Origin: CAWBJO01 sp963789175
GTDB lineage: Bacteria > Pseudomonadota > Alphaproteobacteria > Rhizobiales > Aestuariivirgaceae
Reading direction: 5' to 3'
Length of the DNA stretch: 64,000 nt
NCBI GenBank assembly: GCA_963789175.1
Contig: CAWBJO010000007.1
Coordinates: 682,001-746,000 of the forward strand
Shown: piece by piece, positions 14,566-24,361 of the stretch
Layout of the letters: the number at the start of each line of letters is the position of its first letter
How positions within the stretch are numbered: position 1 is the stretch's first letter
Made by a program: the position numbers and the translations under genes
The notes under the pieces: generated by a model
Databases searched by the model: none
Seen by the model: only the letters and a program-made list of their open reading frames with translations
Told to the model about the DNA's origin: nothing

Positions 14566-16076
14566 GTTTCGGTCACCGGTGCTCCGTTGCGCGTCAGTCG
14601 TGCCCTGAGTTCGACCGCCGCCGCATCCCCCGGTTCGAGTTCGAAGCCGAGGCGGTAGCCGCCTGTTTCCGGATTGTAGGTCGGCACGACGTTGGCCACG
14701 GTGCCTGGCCTCGCGGTGACCTCGCCCTCGAGCTCGCCGCTGAGGTTGCCGCCCGTGAACTCGATGATGAACAGGCGCCGGTTCTGGTCGAAATTGAGCC
14801 CCGCGCCTGAGAACTGCGTCTGCGCCAGTTTTGGTTGGCCAGGCGGCCACGTCTGGCACCAGTGCAGGCGATAGGTGAGCGGAAACTCGGTTCCTTTGGC
14901 GATGATCTCCTTGGGATGCCAATAGGCCACGATGTTGTCGTGGTACTCCCGATCGGAGGGGATCTCGACGAGCTCGACATGCCCCGCACCCCAGTCGCCC
15001 ACCGGTTCGACCCACAGGCTCGGGCGCCGCTCGTAGCGGGCTTCGAGATCGAGGAAGTCCCGATAGGCGCGCTTGCGCTGCATGAGGCCGAAGCCGCGTG
15101 GTCCGCTGTCCATGAAGGCGCTGATCTGCAGCGTCTTGGGGTTGTTGAGCGGCCGCCATAGCCACTCTCCCGCGCCAGTTTGCATTGCCAGCCCGTCATT
15201 GTCGTGAACTGCCAGGCGAAAGTCATCGAACTGTGACCGATTCTTGTCGTCATAGAGGAACATGCTTGTCAGGGGAGCGAAGCCAACGTGATCGAGGTCA
15301 ACGCGGGGAAAAAGCATCAGTTCAACGTCCATCAACGTCTCTTCGCCGGGTCGCAGCGTGAACCGGTAGGCCCCCGTGCACGACGGCGAGTCGAGCAGCG
15401 CGTGCACGACGATCGATCGCGTTCCGGGCGTTGCCTTGCGGACCCAGAACGCGCGAAACAGCGGAAACTCCTCACCCTGCGGCTGCGCTGTGTTGATGGC
15501 TAGGCCGCGCGCCGACAATCCATAGAGCTGCCCCTTGGCAACGGCGCGAAAATACGAGGCACCCTGGAATACGGCGAACTCTCCCGTGGTTCCAGGCGGG
15601 TTCAGGGGATAATGAAGGCGGATGCCGGAATAGTGCAGATCGCGCTCTCGGGACGGGGCCTTGACCTTGGACCCGAAGATGAAAAGGTCCGGCGCGTAGC
15701 TGAGCTTGCGCTGCTCGCCGTCGCTGACGAGGTAGACGTCGACCGGGTTCTTGTAGAAGAACCCCGTGTGGAAAAGGTCGAGGGAGAAGCCCGCCGGATC
15801 GTTGCGCCAGATCGCCCGGTCCGGGTTGAACTGGATGTCGCGGTACTGGCTGTAGGTGAGATCGGCGAGCTCCGGCGGCAGGTCCACCGTGGTATCGGCG
15901 AACGGATTGGCGGCGAGCGCGCGGGCCGTCGCGATGACGTAGTCTTCGGGAAAAGGCTGGGGCGCGCCGAGCAATTCCGGCTCCGCCGCCTCCTGCGCCC
16001 AAGCCGGGGTGGGCAGGACGGCCAAGGCGAGCGCTCCTTCGAGCAGTCCGAGTGCCTGGCGGCGGTTTAAGAGCAT
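14541..16076 (-). CDS. Periplasmic glucan biosynthesis protein, OpgG/OpgD family
   Basis: The 511-residue MdoG-domain protein (YSQYRDIQFNPDRAIWR at the start of the beta-sandwich, PLNNPKTLQISAF later) is needed for periplasmic glucan assembly with OpgH. The start MLLNRRQALGLLEGALAL gives a signal peptide with a twin arginine (NRRQAL) ending near AWA, hinting at Tat export as in OpgD rather than the Sec-exported OpgG. A TTGGAG Shine-Dalgarno precedes this ATG. It is co-transcribed with opgH, whose start lies inside this gene. I see no convincing promoter in the 180 bp upstream. Confidence 0.85.
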   Translation of the reverse strand: MLLNRRQALGLLEGALALAVLPTPAWAQEAAEPELLGAPQPFPEDYVIATARALAANPFADTTVDLPPELADLTYSQYRDIQFNPDRAIWRNDPAGFSLDLFHTGFFYKNPVDVYLVSDGEQRKLSYAPDLFIFGSKVKAPSRERDLHYSGIRLHYPLNPPGTTGEFAVFQGASYFRAVAKGQLYGLSARGLAINTAQPQGEEFPLFRAFWVRKATPGTRSIVVHALLDSPSCTGAYRFTLRPGEETLMDVELMLFPRVDLDHVGFAPLTSMFLYDDKNRSQFDDFRLAVHDNDGLAMQTGAGEWLWRPLNNPKTLQISAFMDSGPRGFGLMQRKRAYRDFLDLEARYERRPSLWVEPVGDWGAGHVELVEIPSDREYHDNIVAYWHPKEIIAKGTEFPLTYRLHWCQTWPPGQPKLAQTQFSGAGLNFDQNRRLFIIEFTGGNLSGELEGEVTARPGTVANVVPTYNPETGGYRLGFELEPGDAAAVELRARLTRNGAPVTETWLYRWTA

Positions 16077-16256
16077 CGTAACTCCAACAATACGAAGGCC
16101 AAAGGACAACCCCGCCGCGGGACATCCGGCCTGCACGTCTGCACGATATGGTGCAATGCAGCAGGATTGCGACAATCACGGGTCTTTGTAAAGCAGCCCC
16201 TCGAAAAATAGTTTTCGATCAGGCGGTTGGGAGCGGCAAAACAGCGCGGGGGCGCC

Positions 16257-17831
16257 TCATGCCCCGTGCATGAGGGTCAGGCTCTGTTCCCGCATGTACC
16301 GCGGAATGGTGTGCGGACCGAGCCCGCCCTTGCCGTCGATGCCCGATCCCTTCCAGCCGCAGAACGTCTGGAAACCCGGCCACGCTCCCGTCGTCGCGCC
16401 GCTGCGGCGGTTGGCATAGAGCACCCCGGCCTGCGCCGTGTTGCAGAACTGCTCGAGCTCGCGCTCGTCCTGCGTATAGATCCCCGCCGTGAGGCCGTAG
16501 ACGACGGCGTTGCCGCGGGCGATCCCCTCCTGGAGGCTCGCCACCGGCTGCACCGACAGGAGCGGCAGGAAGAGCTCCTCCCGGTTGATCCAATGCTCTG
16601 CCGGAAGCTCGCTTACGATGGTCGGCTGCACGAAGAGGCCCCGGGCGCACGGGCCGGTCCGGATGCGCTCGCCGCCCGCGACGATCCGGCCGCTCGCCTT
16701 CGCGGCCTTGACCGCCTTCTCGAACCGTTCGAGGGCCGCTTCGTCGATGACCGGCCCGACGAACACCGCGCGCTCTTCCGGATTTCCGACCTTCAGCGCC
16801 AGCGTCTTTTCCGCCAGCCGCTCGACGAAAGCGTCGTGCACCGACCGGTCGACATAGGCGACCGAGCAGGCCGAGCATTTCTCGCCCTGCAGCCCGAAGG
16901 CAGACCGCGCCACGCCTTCCGCCGCGATCCCGAGATCCGCCTTGGCGGTGACGTAGGCGGGATTCTTACCCCCCATCTCGCAGATGAGCGGCTTGGCGAA
17001 CGCGCCGCCGGCGATGCGGCGGAAGATCTTCATGCCGACTTCGTGGCTGCCCGTGAAGGCGATGCCGCCCACCTCGTCGTTCTCGACGAGCAGCCGCCCT
17101 GCGTCTTCGCCGCACAGCATGTTGAGGACGCCGTCCGGCAGGCCGGCGGCATCGGCCGCCTCCATGAGGAGCGCCGCCGTGAGCCCGGCGCCGGGCGACG
17201 GCTTGAACACCGCGGTGTTGCCGGCGACGAGGCACGCGCCCAGCATGTTGCACGGAAGCGCGATCGGAAAATTGAATGGCGCGATGACGGCGAATACGCC
17301 GACTGGCCTCAGCACGCAGATCGTCTCTTCCTGGGGAACGGCGCGTTTCATCTGCCGGGCGAAACCCTGGTTGCGCTCCATCTCGTCGCAGTACCAGACG
17401 AGAAGGTCGACGGCCTCCTCCGCCTCGCCCACCGCCTCGAGGCGCGATTTGCCGACTTCGTAGAGGGCCGCGAAGGCTAGATCGTATTTCCGCTTGTCGA
17501 CCTCGGCGGCCCAGCGCCGCATGACCCGCACCCGCTCCCGCCAGTCGAGTGACGCCCAGGCAGGGAACGCAGCCTTCGCCGAGCCGACCGCCCCTTCGAC
17601 GGCCTTCTTGTCGGCCGCCACGAGCCGCGCCACCAGGAGCTCGCGGTCGAACGGCGCATGGACTTCATAGGCGGTCCCTGACACGTCCTGCCGCCCGGCG
17701 ACCACGTTCGGCCATGCCCGCCCCAGCATGTCGCGCCGGAAGGTCGGCAAGGCGCCGTCCATGAACGCATGGAGCGGTTCGAAGTCGGCATTGACGTTCG
17801 AATAGGTGACGCGCGGCAACGTTTTCGTCAT
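16257..17831 (-). CDS. Aldehyde dehydrogenase, L-glutamate gamma-semialdehyde (P5C) dehydrogenase type
   Basis: The 524-residue ALDH has the general base Glu285 in CEMGGKN and catalytic Cys319 in GEKCSACS, 34 residues apart as in active ALDHs. The Cys context, APFNFPIALPCNM and the C-terminal GLGPHTIPRYMREQS pattern point to the P5CDH/PruA/RocA branch, which oxidises glutamate semialdehyde to glutamate with NAD+. It is a stand-alone enzyme rather than PutA-fused. It diverges from the aminotransferase at 17982; both could serve arginine, ornithine or proline breakdown, as could the cyclodeaminase at 32450. Substrate is inferred from motifs only. Confidence 0.78.
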   Translation of the reverse strand: MTKTLPRVTYSNVNADFEPLHAFMDGALPTFRRDMLGRAWPNVVAGRQDVSGTAYEVHAPFDRELLVARLVAADKKAVEGAVGSAKAAFPAWASLDWRERVRVMRRWAAEVDKRKYDLAFAALYEVGKSRLEAVGEAEEAVDLLVWYCDEMERNQGFARQMKRAVPQEETICVLRPVGVFAVIAPFNFPIALPCNMLGACLVAGNTAVFKPSPGAGLTAALLMEAADAAGLPDGVLNMLCGEDAGRLLVENDEVGGIAFTGSHEVGMKIFRRIAGGAFAKPLICEMGGKNPAYVTAKADLGIAAEGVARSAFGLQGEKCSACSVAYVDRSVHDAFVERLAEKTLALKVGNPEERAVFVGPVIDEAALERFEKAVKAAKASGRIVAGGERIRTGPCARGLFVQPTIVSELPAEHWINREELFLPLLSVQPVASLQEGIARGNAVVYGLTAGIYTQDERELEQFCNTAQAGVLYANRRSGATTGAWPGFQTFCGWKGSGIDGKGGLGPHTIPRYMREQSLTLMHGA

Positions 17832-17981
17832 GGGGCATGGCCTCGTGCTTCGGTGCTCGCGCTAACCTACCGTCCGCGCTGCAAACCGCAACCGGTCCGG
17901 CGCCGCCCGACGAGCGCCCTCGACCGTCCGGGCGGGATTGGCTAGAAGGCCGGGTCTGGCAAATCTCCTCGAGGGGCGTGC

Positions 17982-19163
17982 ATGAAGTTTGCTTCCATTA
18001 CCCGGCGCTTGGAGGGCCTCGGCTCCGACAAGTGGCGCGTCCACATCGAGGGCGCCGCCCGCCGCAACAGCGGCGAGGACGTCATCATGCTGTCGATCGG
18101 CGAGCCCGATTTTCCGCCCCCCTCCGCCATCCTCGATGTCGCCGCCGACCGGATGCGCGCCGGGCGCACGCGCTACTCCAACGGCCGCGGCGAGCCCGCC
18201 GTGCTGGCCGCCATCGCAGCCCATTATTCGCGACGGACGGGAAGGACCATCTCCACCGACCAGGTCGTGTTCCTGCCCGGCACCCAGACTGCCCTCTTTG
18301 CGAGCTTCCTCGCCCTCGTCGAGAAGGGCGATGAGGTTCTCGTTCCCGATCCCTACTACGCGACCTATGAGGGCGTGATCGCGGCGAGCGGCGCCACCCT
18401 CGTTCCGATCGCGATGGATCCCGAGAACGGCTTCCACCTGCGGGCGGCCGACCTCGCCGCGGCGGTCACGCCGCGCTCGCGCGCCCTTCTCCTCAACTCT
18501 CCGAGCAACCCGACCGGCGCCGTCCTGTCGGCGACCGAGATCGCCGCCATCGGCGACGTCTGCCGCGAACGCGATCTGTGGATCGTCAGCGACGAGGTCT
18601 ATGCCGACATCGTGTTCGAGGGCAGCTTCGCATCGCCCTTCGACGATCCCCGTCTGTGCGACCGCACCGTCGTCGTCTCCTCGCTGTCGAAGTCCCACGC
18701 CCTGCCCGGCTTCCGCTGCGGCTGGGCCGTCGGCTCGGAAGCCTTCTCGAACGCGCTCGTGCCGCTGTCGGAGACGATGCTCTTCGGCTCGCAACCCTTC
18801 CTCGAGGACGCCGCCGCCTTTGCGCTCGAGAACGACTTCCGGGAATGCCACGCCATGCGCGCCGCCTATCTGAACCGTGCCCGGCTCGTCGTCGATGCGC
18901 TCGCCAATGCGCCGGGCATCTCGGTCCACATGCCGGAGGGCGGCATGTTCATCATGGTCGACGTGCGCCGCACCGGCCTGTCGGGCGACGAGTTCGCCAT
19001 GCGGCTTCTCGACGAGGAGCGGGTCGTGACCATGCCGGGCGAGTCCTTCGGCCAGGCGGCGCGCGGCCACGTGCGCGTCAGCCTGACCGAAAAGGAGGAG
19101 CTGATGGCAGAAGCCTGCCAGCGGATCGTCCACTTTGCGCGTCGGCGGATGGGTGCGTCCTAG
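17982..19163 (+). CDS. Class I PLP-dependent aminotransferase (AruH-like)
   Basis: A Shine-Dalgarno GAGGGG lies 5 bp before the ATG of this 393-residue fold-type I aminotransferase. The PLP lysine is in SSLSKSHALPGFRCGW; the Asn/Pro segment (NSPSNPTGAVLS), Asp-Glu-Val-Tyr and C-terminal Arg (GHVRVSL) are also present. Length and motifs are compatible with arginine:pyruvate transaminase (AruH) of Pseudomonas, which would give 5-guanidino-2-oxopentanoate, the substrate of an AruI-type decarboxylase such as the gene at 1-1436. An aspartate or aromatic aminotransferase cannot be excluded. Its stop overlaps that of the convergent mgdD by 4 bp. Confidence 0.75.
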   Translation: MKFASITRRLEGLGSDKWRVHIEGAARRNSGEDVIMLSIGEPDFPPPSAILDVAADRMRAGRTRYSNGRGEPAVLAAIAAHYSRRTGRTISTDQVVFLPGTQTALFASFLALVEKGDEVLVPDPYYATYEGVIAASGATLVPIAMDPENGFHLRAADLAAAVTPRSRALLLNSPSNPTGAVLSATEIAAIGDVCRERDLWIVSDEVYADIVFEGSFASPFDDPRLCDRTVVVSSLSKSHALPGFRCGWAVGSEAFSNALVPLSETMLFGSQPFLEDAAAFALENDFRECHAMRAAYLNRARLVVDALANAPGISVHMPEGGMFIMVDVRRTGLSGDEFAMRLLDEERVVTMPGESFGQAARGHVRVSLTEKEELMAEACQRIVHFARRRMGAS

Positions 19164-19789
19164 ATCACCGTGTAGCCGAATTCCTGCGCCTGCAGGGTCA
19201 GCCAGTCCCAGAAGCTTTCCGAGAACCCGCGGAACAGCGACAGCTCGAAAGCGTCTTCGCCGAGGCGGGTCACGAAGACGCCGGCATGCGCCATCTGGGT
19301 CGCCGCCGTCGCGCCGACCGGGAAGGCGCGCGGATGGAAGTCGACCGGCGAGCCCTTGTTGAGCAGAAGCCGTGCTTTCCGACCCGACACGCCGATCACG
19401 ACGCGCCCGTGGCTTTGGTCCGAGATCGAGGCGAGGCCTTCGAGCTCCGACACGAGTCGACGATATAGCGCGCCCTCGCCGAACCCCGCTCCCGTCACGT
19501 AGTACTGGTCGGGCCCGCACCACGCCACCGTCACGTCGCTTCCGCTCGACATTCGCCGCGCCGCCGGTAGGGCGGTTCCGAACCGCTCCGCCATCCGGCG
19601 CGACAGCTCGTCCGCCTTGCCTTTGCGGGCGATCACCGTCGCGATCGACAGCGGATGCCGGACGGTGATCTCTACGCCCGGCCCATCCGCATCCTCGGCG
19701 CCGTAGCGTCCGGGCTTGATCTGCGCCTTGAGGGGCAGCGCCCGGTCTGCCGCGGGAAGTGATCTCGGCATGGCCGAAGCCTCAGGCAT
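19160..19789 (-). CDS. mgdD: N-methylglutamate dehydrogenase subunit D (SoxG-like, gamma)
   Basis: The 209-residue protein is of the heterotetrameric sarcosine oxidase gamma-subunit family (GcvT-like fold, motifs WCGPDQYYV and DQSHGRVVIGVSG). It is the last gene of the methylamine cluster and overlaps mgdC by 8 bp. With MgdA, B and C it forms the dehydrogenase that oxidises N-methylglutamate, passing the methyl group to tetrahydrofolate as a C1 unit and releasing glutamate. On its own the family could equally be sarcosine oxidase; the adjacent gmaS and mgsABC decide for the N-methylglutamate pathway. Confidence 0.88.
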   Translation of the reverse strand: MPEASAMPRSLPAADRALPLKAQIKPGRYGAEDADGPGVEITVRHPLSIATVIARKGKADELSRRMAERFGTALPAARRMSSGSDVTVAWCGPDQYYVTGAGFGEGALYRRLVSELEGLASISDQSHGRVVIGVSGRKARLLLNKGSPVDFHPRAFPVGATAATQMAHAGVFVTRLGEDAFELSLFRGFSESFWDWLTLQAQEFGYTVI

Positions 19790-22733
19790 GGAGTTTCCTG
19801 TTTTCCGGATCGTAGTGGACCGGATCGCAAAGGACGGCGTCCATCCGGAAGCCCCGGAGGTCGTCGAACACCGTTACCGTCTCGCCATGCCGGTCGCGGC
19901 CGCGCCTGCACAAGGCGAGCCCGATCCACTGTCCGAGCATGGGTGAATAGGCGACCGAGGTGATGTAGCCCTGGTCGTTCGCCATCGATGGCTGGTCGCC
20001 CCGCGTCAAAAGATGCGCACCGGCCCGCAGCCGGTCATCCCGCCGCGCCGGCCTGATGCCGACCACCGCTTCGCGGTCGGTCCGCGTCAGTCCCTCGCGC
20101 GCCGCCATCATGCGCCCGATGTAATCCTTCTTGGTGGACATCATGCGCCCGAGCCCGAGATCGGCGGCCGTCGTCGTCCCGTTGAGCTCGCCGCCCGCCA
20201 CATGGCCCTTCTCGATGCGCATGACCGACAGCGCCTCGACGCCGTACGGCGTGATGCCGAACTCCTTGCCCTCATGCATGAGCGTCCGCGCCGCGAAGTT
20301 GCCGTAGTCGGCCGGCACCGACAGCTCGTAGGCATGCTCGCCGGAAAACGAGATGCGGAAAAGCCGCGCCGGCAGGCCGCCGAGGATGCGGACCTCCTTC
20401 GCTGCCATGTAGGGGAAGCTCTGATCGTCGAGCACGACGTCGTCGACGATCTTCTGCAGCGTCGCCCGCGCCTTCGGGCCGGCCACTGCCATCTGCGCCC
20501 ACTGCTCGGTGACCGACACGTACTGGACGTCGAGATCCGGCCACAGCGCCTGATGGCAGAACTCGATGTGCGACATCACGCGCGCCGCGTTGGCGGTCGT
20601 CGTGGTCATGAAGAAGTGCGTGTCCGACAGGCGCGACGTCGTTCCGTCGTCGAAGACGATGCCGTCCTCGCGCAGCATCAGCCCATAGCGTGCTTTGCCG
20701 ACCTCGAGCGTACTCCAGCCGTTGCAATAGAGCCGGTTGAGAAGCTCCGCCGCGTCGGGTCCCTGAATGTCGATCTTGCCGAGCGTCGAGACGTCGCAGA
20801 GGCCGACCCCTTCCCGTGTCGCCGTCACTTCCCGCGTCACGCTCTCGAGCCAGTCCTTCTCGTGCGGCAGCGGAAACCAGCTCGACCGCATCCACAGTCC
20901 CGTCTCGACGAACACCGCCCCGTTCTCGGAAGCCCAGTCATGAAGCGGCGTTTGGCGCACCGGCTGGAAATGATGGCCCGAGAACGGACCGGCAATGACC
21001 CCGAACGACACCGGCGAATAGAACGGCCGGTAGGTCGTGGTGCCGATTTCGGCAATCGACTTTCCGGTCGCGCTGGCGAGCAGCGCAACGCCGTTGATGT
21101 TGGAGAGCTTGCCCTGGTCGGTCGCCATTCCGAGCGTCGTGTAGCGCTTGGTGAGCTCGATATGGCGATAGCCCTCCTGCGCTGAGAGCAGCACGTCCTT
21201 GGCGGTGACGTCGTTCTGGAAATCGACGAATGCCTTGCCAGCGCTTTTGACGTGCCACAAGGGACTTAAGGCGTAGCGTTCATCCTTCGACCGAGGCACC
21301 GGGGCGGGCTTGGCATCGAACCCAGCTGCGCCCGCCGCCCGCGCGCCCTTCTCCGCTCCCTGCCTCAGGCAGTCGGACAGCACCATCGTGCCGTTGGCCG
21401 CTCCGGCGATCGCGAAAGCCGCATGGTCGCCCGCCGGAACGAAGGCGCTGAGCGTGTCGTTCCACTGCGGCTTGGCGCCGCGATGGCAGGCGAGGTTGAG
21501 CGTCGGATTCCATCCGCCGCTCATCGCGACGAAATCGCAGTCGATGTGGTCGTGTCCGGCCGACGAGTTAACGCCGACGCCGTTGATCGCGCGTCCTCCC
21601 GAGACGTCCGTGACGACACCGCCGGCGATGACCCGCGCCCCGCCCGCATCGAGATTCGGCGCGGTGTCGCGTGAATCGACGACGGCCTGCACGCCGATGC
21701 CCGCGGCGATGAGGTCGCGCGCCGTCCGGTAGCCGGAATCGTTGTTGGTGAAGACGACGCCGTTGCGGCCCGGCGCCGCCGCGTAGCGATTGACATACGT
21801 GCGCACTGCCGAAGCCAGCATGACGCCCGGCCGGTCGTTGCCGCCGAAGACGAGCGGCCGCTCCTCGGCTCCCGCCGCCAGCACCGCCTGGCGGGCGTGG
21901 ATGCGCCAGTACCGTTGCCGCGGTTCGTGCGGTCCCGGCACCGGCTTGTGGTCCGCCACCCGCTCGACGGCCCCGAAGATGTTGTCGTCGTACCAGCCGA
22001 ACACGGTCGTCCGCGGCAGCAGCGTGACTTCGGGGAGAGCTTCGAGCGCCGCCACGATTCCGGCGGCCCAGGCATGGCCGGGCCGCCCGTCGATCTCCTC
22101 GCGCTCGTTGACGAGCGAGCCGCCGAGCATCGGGCCTTCCTCGGCCACGATCACGCGCGCTCCCGCTTGCGCTGCCGTCAGCGCCGCCATCAACCCGGTG
22201 GGACCGGAGCCGATGACCAGTACGTCGCAATGCGCGTAGGCCTTCTCGTAGCGGTCGGGATCGGGCGCGTGCGAGGCGCGCCCGAGGCCGGCGGCGCGCC
22301 GGATCAGAGGTTCGTAGATCTTCTCCCAGAACAGGCCCGGCCACATGAACGTCTTGTAGTAGAAGCCGGCGACGAGGAACGGCGAGAACACCTGGTTGAT
22401 CGCGCCGAGATCGAAACGGAGCGACGGCCAGCGATTCTGGCTCTTGGCGACGAGCCCCTCGTGGAGCTCGATCGTCGTCATGCGCGTATTGGCCTCCGTG
22501 CGCCCGCCCTGGCGCAGCTCGACGAGCGCGCTGGGTTCCGAGGCCCCCGCCGTGATGATGCCGCGCGGCCGGTGGTATTTGAAACTGCGGCCGACCAGGT
22601 GGACACCGCTCGCGATGAGGGCCGAGGCGAGCGTATCGCCGGAAAAGCCGCTGTAATGTGCTCCGTCGAAGACGAAGCCCAACGGCGTGCTGCGGTCGAT
22701 GAAGCCGCCGCGCTCGAGACGGTATCCGCTCAC
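19782..22733 (-). CDS. mgdC: N-methylglutamate dehydrogenase subunit C (SoxA-like, alpha)
   Basis: The GTG start overlaps the mgdB stop (GTGA at 22730-22733), giving 983 residues, normal for SoxA. The N-terminal ~95 residues form the cysteine-free ferredoxin-like domain of SoxA. A Rossmann NAD/FAD site follows (VIGSGPTG, residues ~173-180), then a central oxidoreductase domain, and residues ~600-980 form a GcvT/aminomethyltransferase-like domain that binds tetrahydrofolate. In the complex this subunit handles electron transfer and capture of the formaldehyde equivalent on folate. All domains appear intact. Confidence 0.9.
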   Translation of the reverse strand: MSGYRLERGGFIDRSTPLGFVFDGAHYSGFSGDTLASALIASGVHLVGRSFKYHRPRGIITAGASEPSALVELRQGGRTEANTRMTTIELHEGLVAKSQNRWPSLRFDLGAINQVFSPFLVAGFYYKTFMWPGLFWEKIYEPLIRRAAGLGRASHAPDPDRYEKAYAHCDVLVIGSGPTGLMAALTAAQAGARVIVAEEGPMLGGSLVNEREEIDGRPGHAWAAGIVAALEALPEVTLLPRTTVFGWYDDNIFGAVERVADHKPVPGPHEPRQRYWRIHARQAVLAAGAEERPLVFGGNDRPGVMLASAVRTYVNRYAAAPGRNGVVFTNNDSGYRTARDLIAAGIGVQAVVDSRDTAPNLDAGGARVIAGGVVTDVSGGRAINGVGVNSSAGHDHIDCDFVAMSGGWNPTLNLACHRGAKPQWNDTLSAFVPAGDHAAFAIAGAANGTMVLSDCLRQGAEKGARAAGAAGFDAKPAPVPRSKDERYALSPLWHVKSAGKAFVDFQNDVTAKDVLLSAQEGYRHIELTKRYTTLGMATDQGKLSNINGVALLASATGKSIAEIGTTTYRPFYSPVSFGVIAGPFSGHHFQPVRQTPLHDWASENGAVFVETGLWMRSSWFPLPHEKDWLESVTREVTATREGVGLCDVSTLGKIDIQGPDAAELLNRLYCNGWSTLEVGKARYGLMLREDGIVFDDGTTSRLSDTHFFMTTTTANAARVMSHIEFCHQALWPDLDVQYVSVTEQWAQMAVAGPKARATLQKIVDDVVLDDQSFPYMAAKEVRILGGLPARLFRISFSGEHAYELSVPADYGNFAARTLMHEGKEFGITPYGVEALSVMRIEKGHVAGGELNGTTTAADLGLGRMMSTKKDYIGRMMAAREGLTRTDREAVVGIRPARRDDRLRAGAHLLTRGDQPSMANDQGYITSVAYSPMLGQWIGLALCRRGRDRHGETVTVFDDLRGFRMDAVLCDPVHYDPENRKLHA

Positions 22734-23008
22734 GGCTTCCGTCCTTTCGCGAACTCGCGCGCCGATACTGTGGCCGCGAATGCATGGGTATCCGTGTTGC
22801 GCCGCGCCACCAGCCAGCTGCGGCACCCGCCCGAATGGTGCCAGTACTCGAGCATGTCGCCCTTCGGATTGTCCCGGAGATAGACGTAGTCGAACCACTC
22901 ATCCATGGTCGCCGGATCGTTGCTCGTCGGCCGCTTCGGGCCGGCGTCGCCGAGATAGGTGAACTCCTCCGAAGGCCGCTCGCCGCAATGTGGACAGGTG
23001 ATGCGCAT
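22730..23008 (-). CDS. mgdB: N-methylglutamate dehydrogenase subunit B (SoxD-like, delta)
   Basis: This 92-residue zinc-binding subunit has an N-terminal CPHC pair (Cys5, Cys8) and a downstream HHSGGC, giving the Cys-Cys-His-Cys site of SoxD. It follows mgdA by 16 bp and overlaps mgdC by 4 bp. Its role is structural, bridging the large subunits. Confidence 0.9.
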   Translation of the reverse strand: MRITCPHCGERPSEEFTYLGDAGPKRPTSNDPATMDEWFDYVYLRDNPKGDMLEYWHHSGGCRSWLVARRNTDTHAFAATVSAREFAKGRKP

Positions 23009-23024
23009 GTGTGGTTGCCGGCTC

Positions 23025-24275
23025 TTAGTGCAGGTTGGGCGTCGCGCCCTGGCCCTTCTCGTCGATCATGTAGCCGCGCCGGAAGCGGTCGAGCCGGTAG
23101 GCGGCATTGAGCGCGTGCGGCTCGTCCTTGGCGATGGTGTGGGCGAAGCACCAGCCCGAAGCCGGCGTAGCCTTGAAGCCTCCATAGCACCAGCCGCAAT
23201 TGAGATAGAGGCCTTCGATGTGCGTTTTGTCGATGATCGGGCTGCCGTCCATCGACATGTCCATGATCCCGCCCCATGACCTGAGGACGCGGATCCGCGA
23301 GATGCCCGGGATCATGGCGACCCCCGCTTCCACCACGTGCTCCACCATGGGAAGATTGCCGCGCCGCGCATAGGAGTTGTAGCCGTCGAGGTCGCCGCCG
23401 AAGACGAGCCCGCCCTTGTCGGACTGCGACACGTAGAAGTGGCCGGCGCCGAAGGTCACGACCTGGTCGATGAACGGCTTGATGCCTTCCGACACGAAGG
23501 CCTGCAGCACGTGGCTCTCGATCGGCAGCTTCATGCCGGCCATGCGCGCCACTTCCGAGCTGTTGCCCGCCGCCGCGAGTCCGAGCTTCTTGCACTTTAT
23601 GACTCCGCGGCTCGTCTCGACTCCCGTCACGCGGCCGCCCGTGGTCTGGATTCCCTTCACTTCGCAGTTCTGGATGATGTCGACGCCCTGCCCATCGGCG
23701 CCACGCGCATAGCCCCAGGCCACGGCGTCGTGGCGCACCGTGCCGCCGCGCGGCTGAAGGATGCCGCCGCGGATGGGAAACCGGGCGTTGTCGAAGTCGA
23801 GGAACGGCACCAGCTCGCGCACCTGCTCGCGGTCGAGCAGCTCGCCGTCGACGCCGTGGATGCGCATCGCATTGCCGCGTCGGGCGAACGCGTCGCGCTG
23901 CGGGTCGGTGTGATAGAGGTTGAGCACCCCGCGCTGGCTGATCATCGCATTGTAGTTGAAGTCCCGCTCCAGGCCCTCCCACAGCTTCATCGACCATTCG
24001 TAGAACGGCTCGTTGCCGGGCAGCATGTAGTTGGAGCGGATGATGGTCGTGTTGCGGCCGACGTTGCCGGAGCCGAGCCAGCTCTTTTCGAGCACCGCGA
24101 CGTTGCGGATGCCGTGTTCCTTGGCGAGATAGTACGCCGTCGACAGGCCGTGCCCGCCGCCGCCGACGATCACCACGTCGTAGGACGGTTTCGGATCGGG
24201 GTCCCGCCACGCCGCCGGCCAGTGCTTATGGCCTTTGAGCGCGTTGGAGAGGATCGACCAAGCCGAATAGCGCAT
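23025..24275 (-). CDS. mgdA: N-methylglutamate dehydrogenase subunit A (SoxB-like, beta)
   Basis: The start MRYSAWSILSNAL matches the usual SoxB N-terminus and gives 416 residues. The FAD-binding GGGGHG (residues 38-43) opens a DAO-type flavoprotein fold, and conserved stretches such as RSWGGIMDMSMDGSPI follow. This subunit oxidises the N-methyl group of N-methylglutamate. A promoter-like sequence lies just upstream (24315-24342), so mgdABCD may be transcribed both from it and by read-through from gmaS, 86 bp away. Confidence 0.9.
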   Translation of the reverse strand: MRYSAWSILSNALKGHKHWPAAWRDPDPKPSYDVVIVGGGGHGLSTAYYLAKEHGIRNVAVLEKSWLGSGNVGRNTTIIRSNYMLPGNEPFYEWSMKLWEGLERDFNYNAMISQRGVLNLYHTDPQRDAFARRGNAMRIHGVDGELLDREQVRELVPFLDFDNARFPIRGGILQPRGGTVRHDAVAWGYARGADGQGVDIIQNCEVKGIQTTGGRVTGVETSRGVIKCKKLGLAAAGNSSEVARMAGMKLPIESHVLQAFVSEGIKPFIDQVVTFGAGHFYVSQSDKGGLVFGGDLDGYNSYARRGNLPMVEHVVEAGVAMIPGISRIRVLRSWGGIMDMSMDGSPIIDKTHIEGLYLNCGWCYGGFKATPASGWCFAHTIAKDEPHALNAAYRLDRFRRGYMIDEKGQGATPNLH

Positions 24276-24314
24276 GGATGGTTCCGGGAGAGGACGGCCG
24301 GAGCGGCCGGAGCC

Positions 24315-24342
24315 GTTATAGATCAATCCGCGGGCGTCGCAA
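24315..24342 (-). promoter_or_regulatory. Candidate internal promoter for mgdABCD
   Basis: On the minus strand TTGCGA (24337-24342) and TATAAC (24315-24320) are separated by 16 bp, which would start transcription about 33 bp before the mgdA ATG. A CGGCCG-GAG-CGGCCG hairpin (24295-24309) would lie at the very start of the transcript. Confidence 0.4.
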
Positions 24343-24361
24343 GACGTGCCGCCTCGTCAGC

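Noticed and set aside
19160..24275. Plain sarcosine oxidase soxBDAG operon
   Set aside because: The subunits are homologous, but the immediate linkage to gmaS and split glutamate synthase genes indicates N-methylglutamate dehydrogenase.
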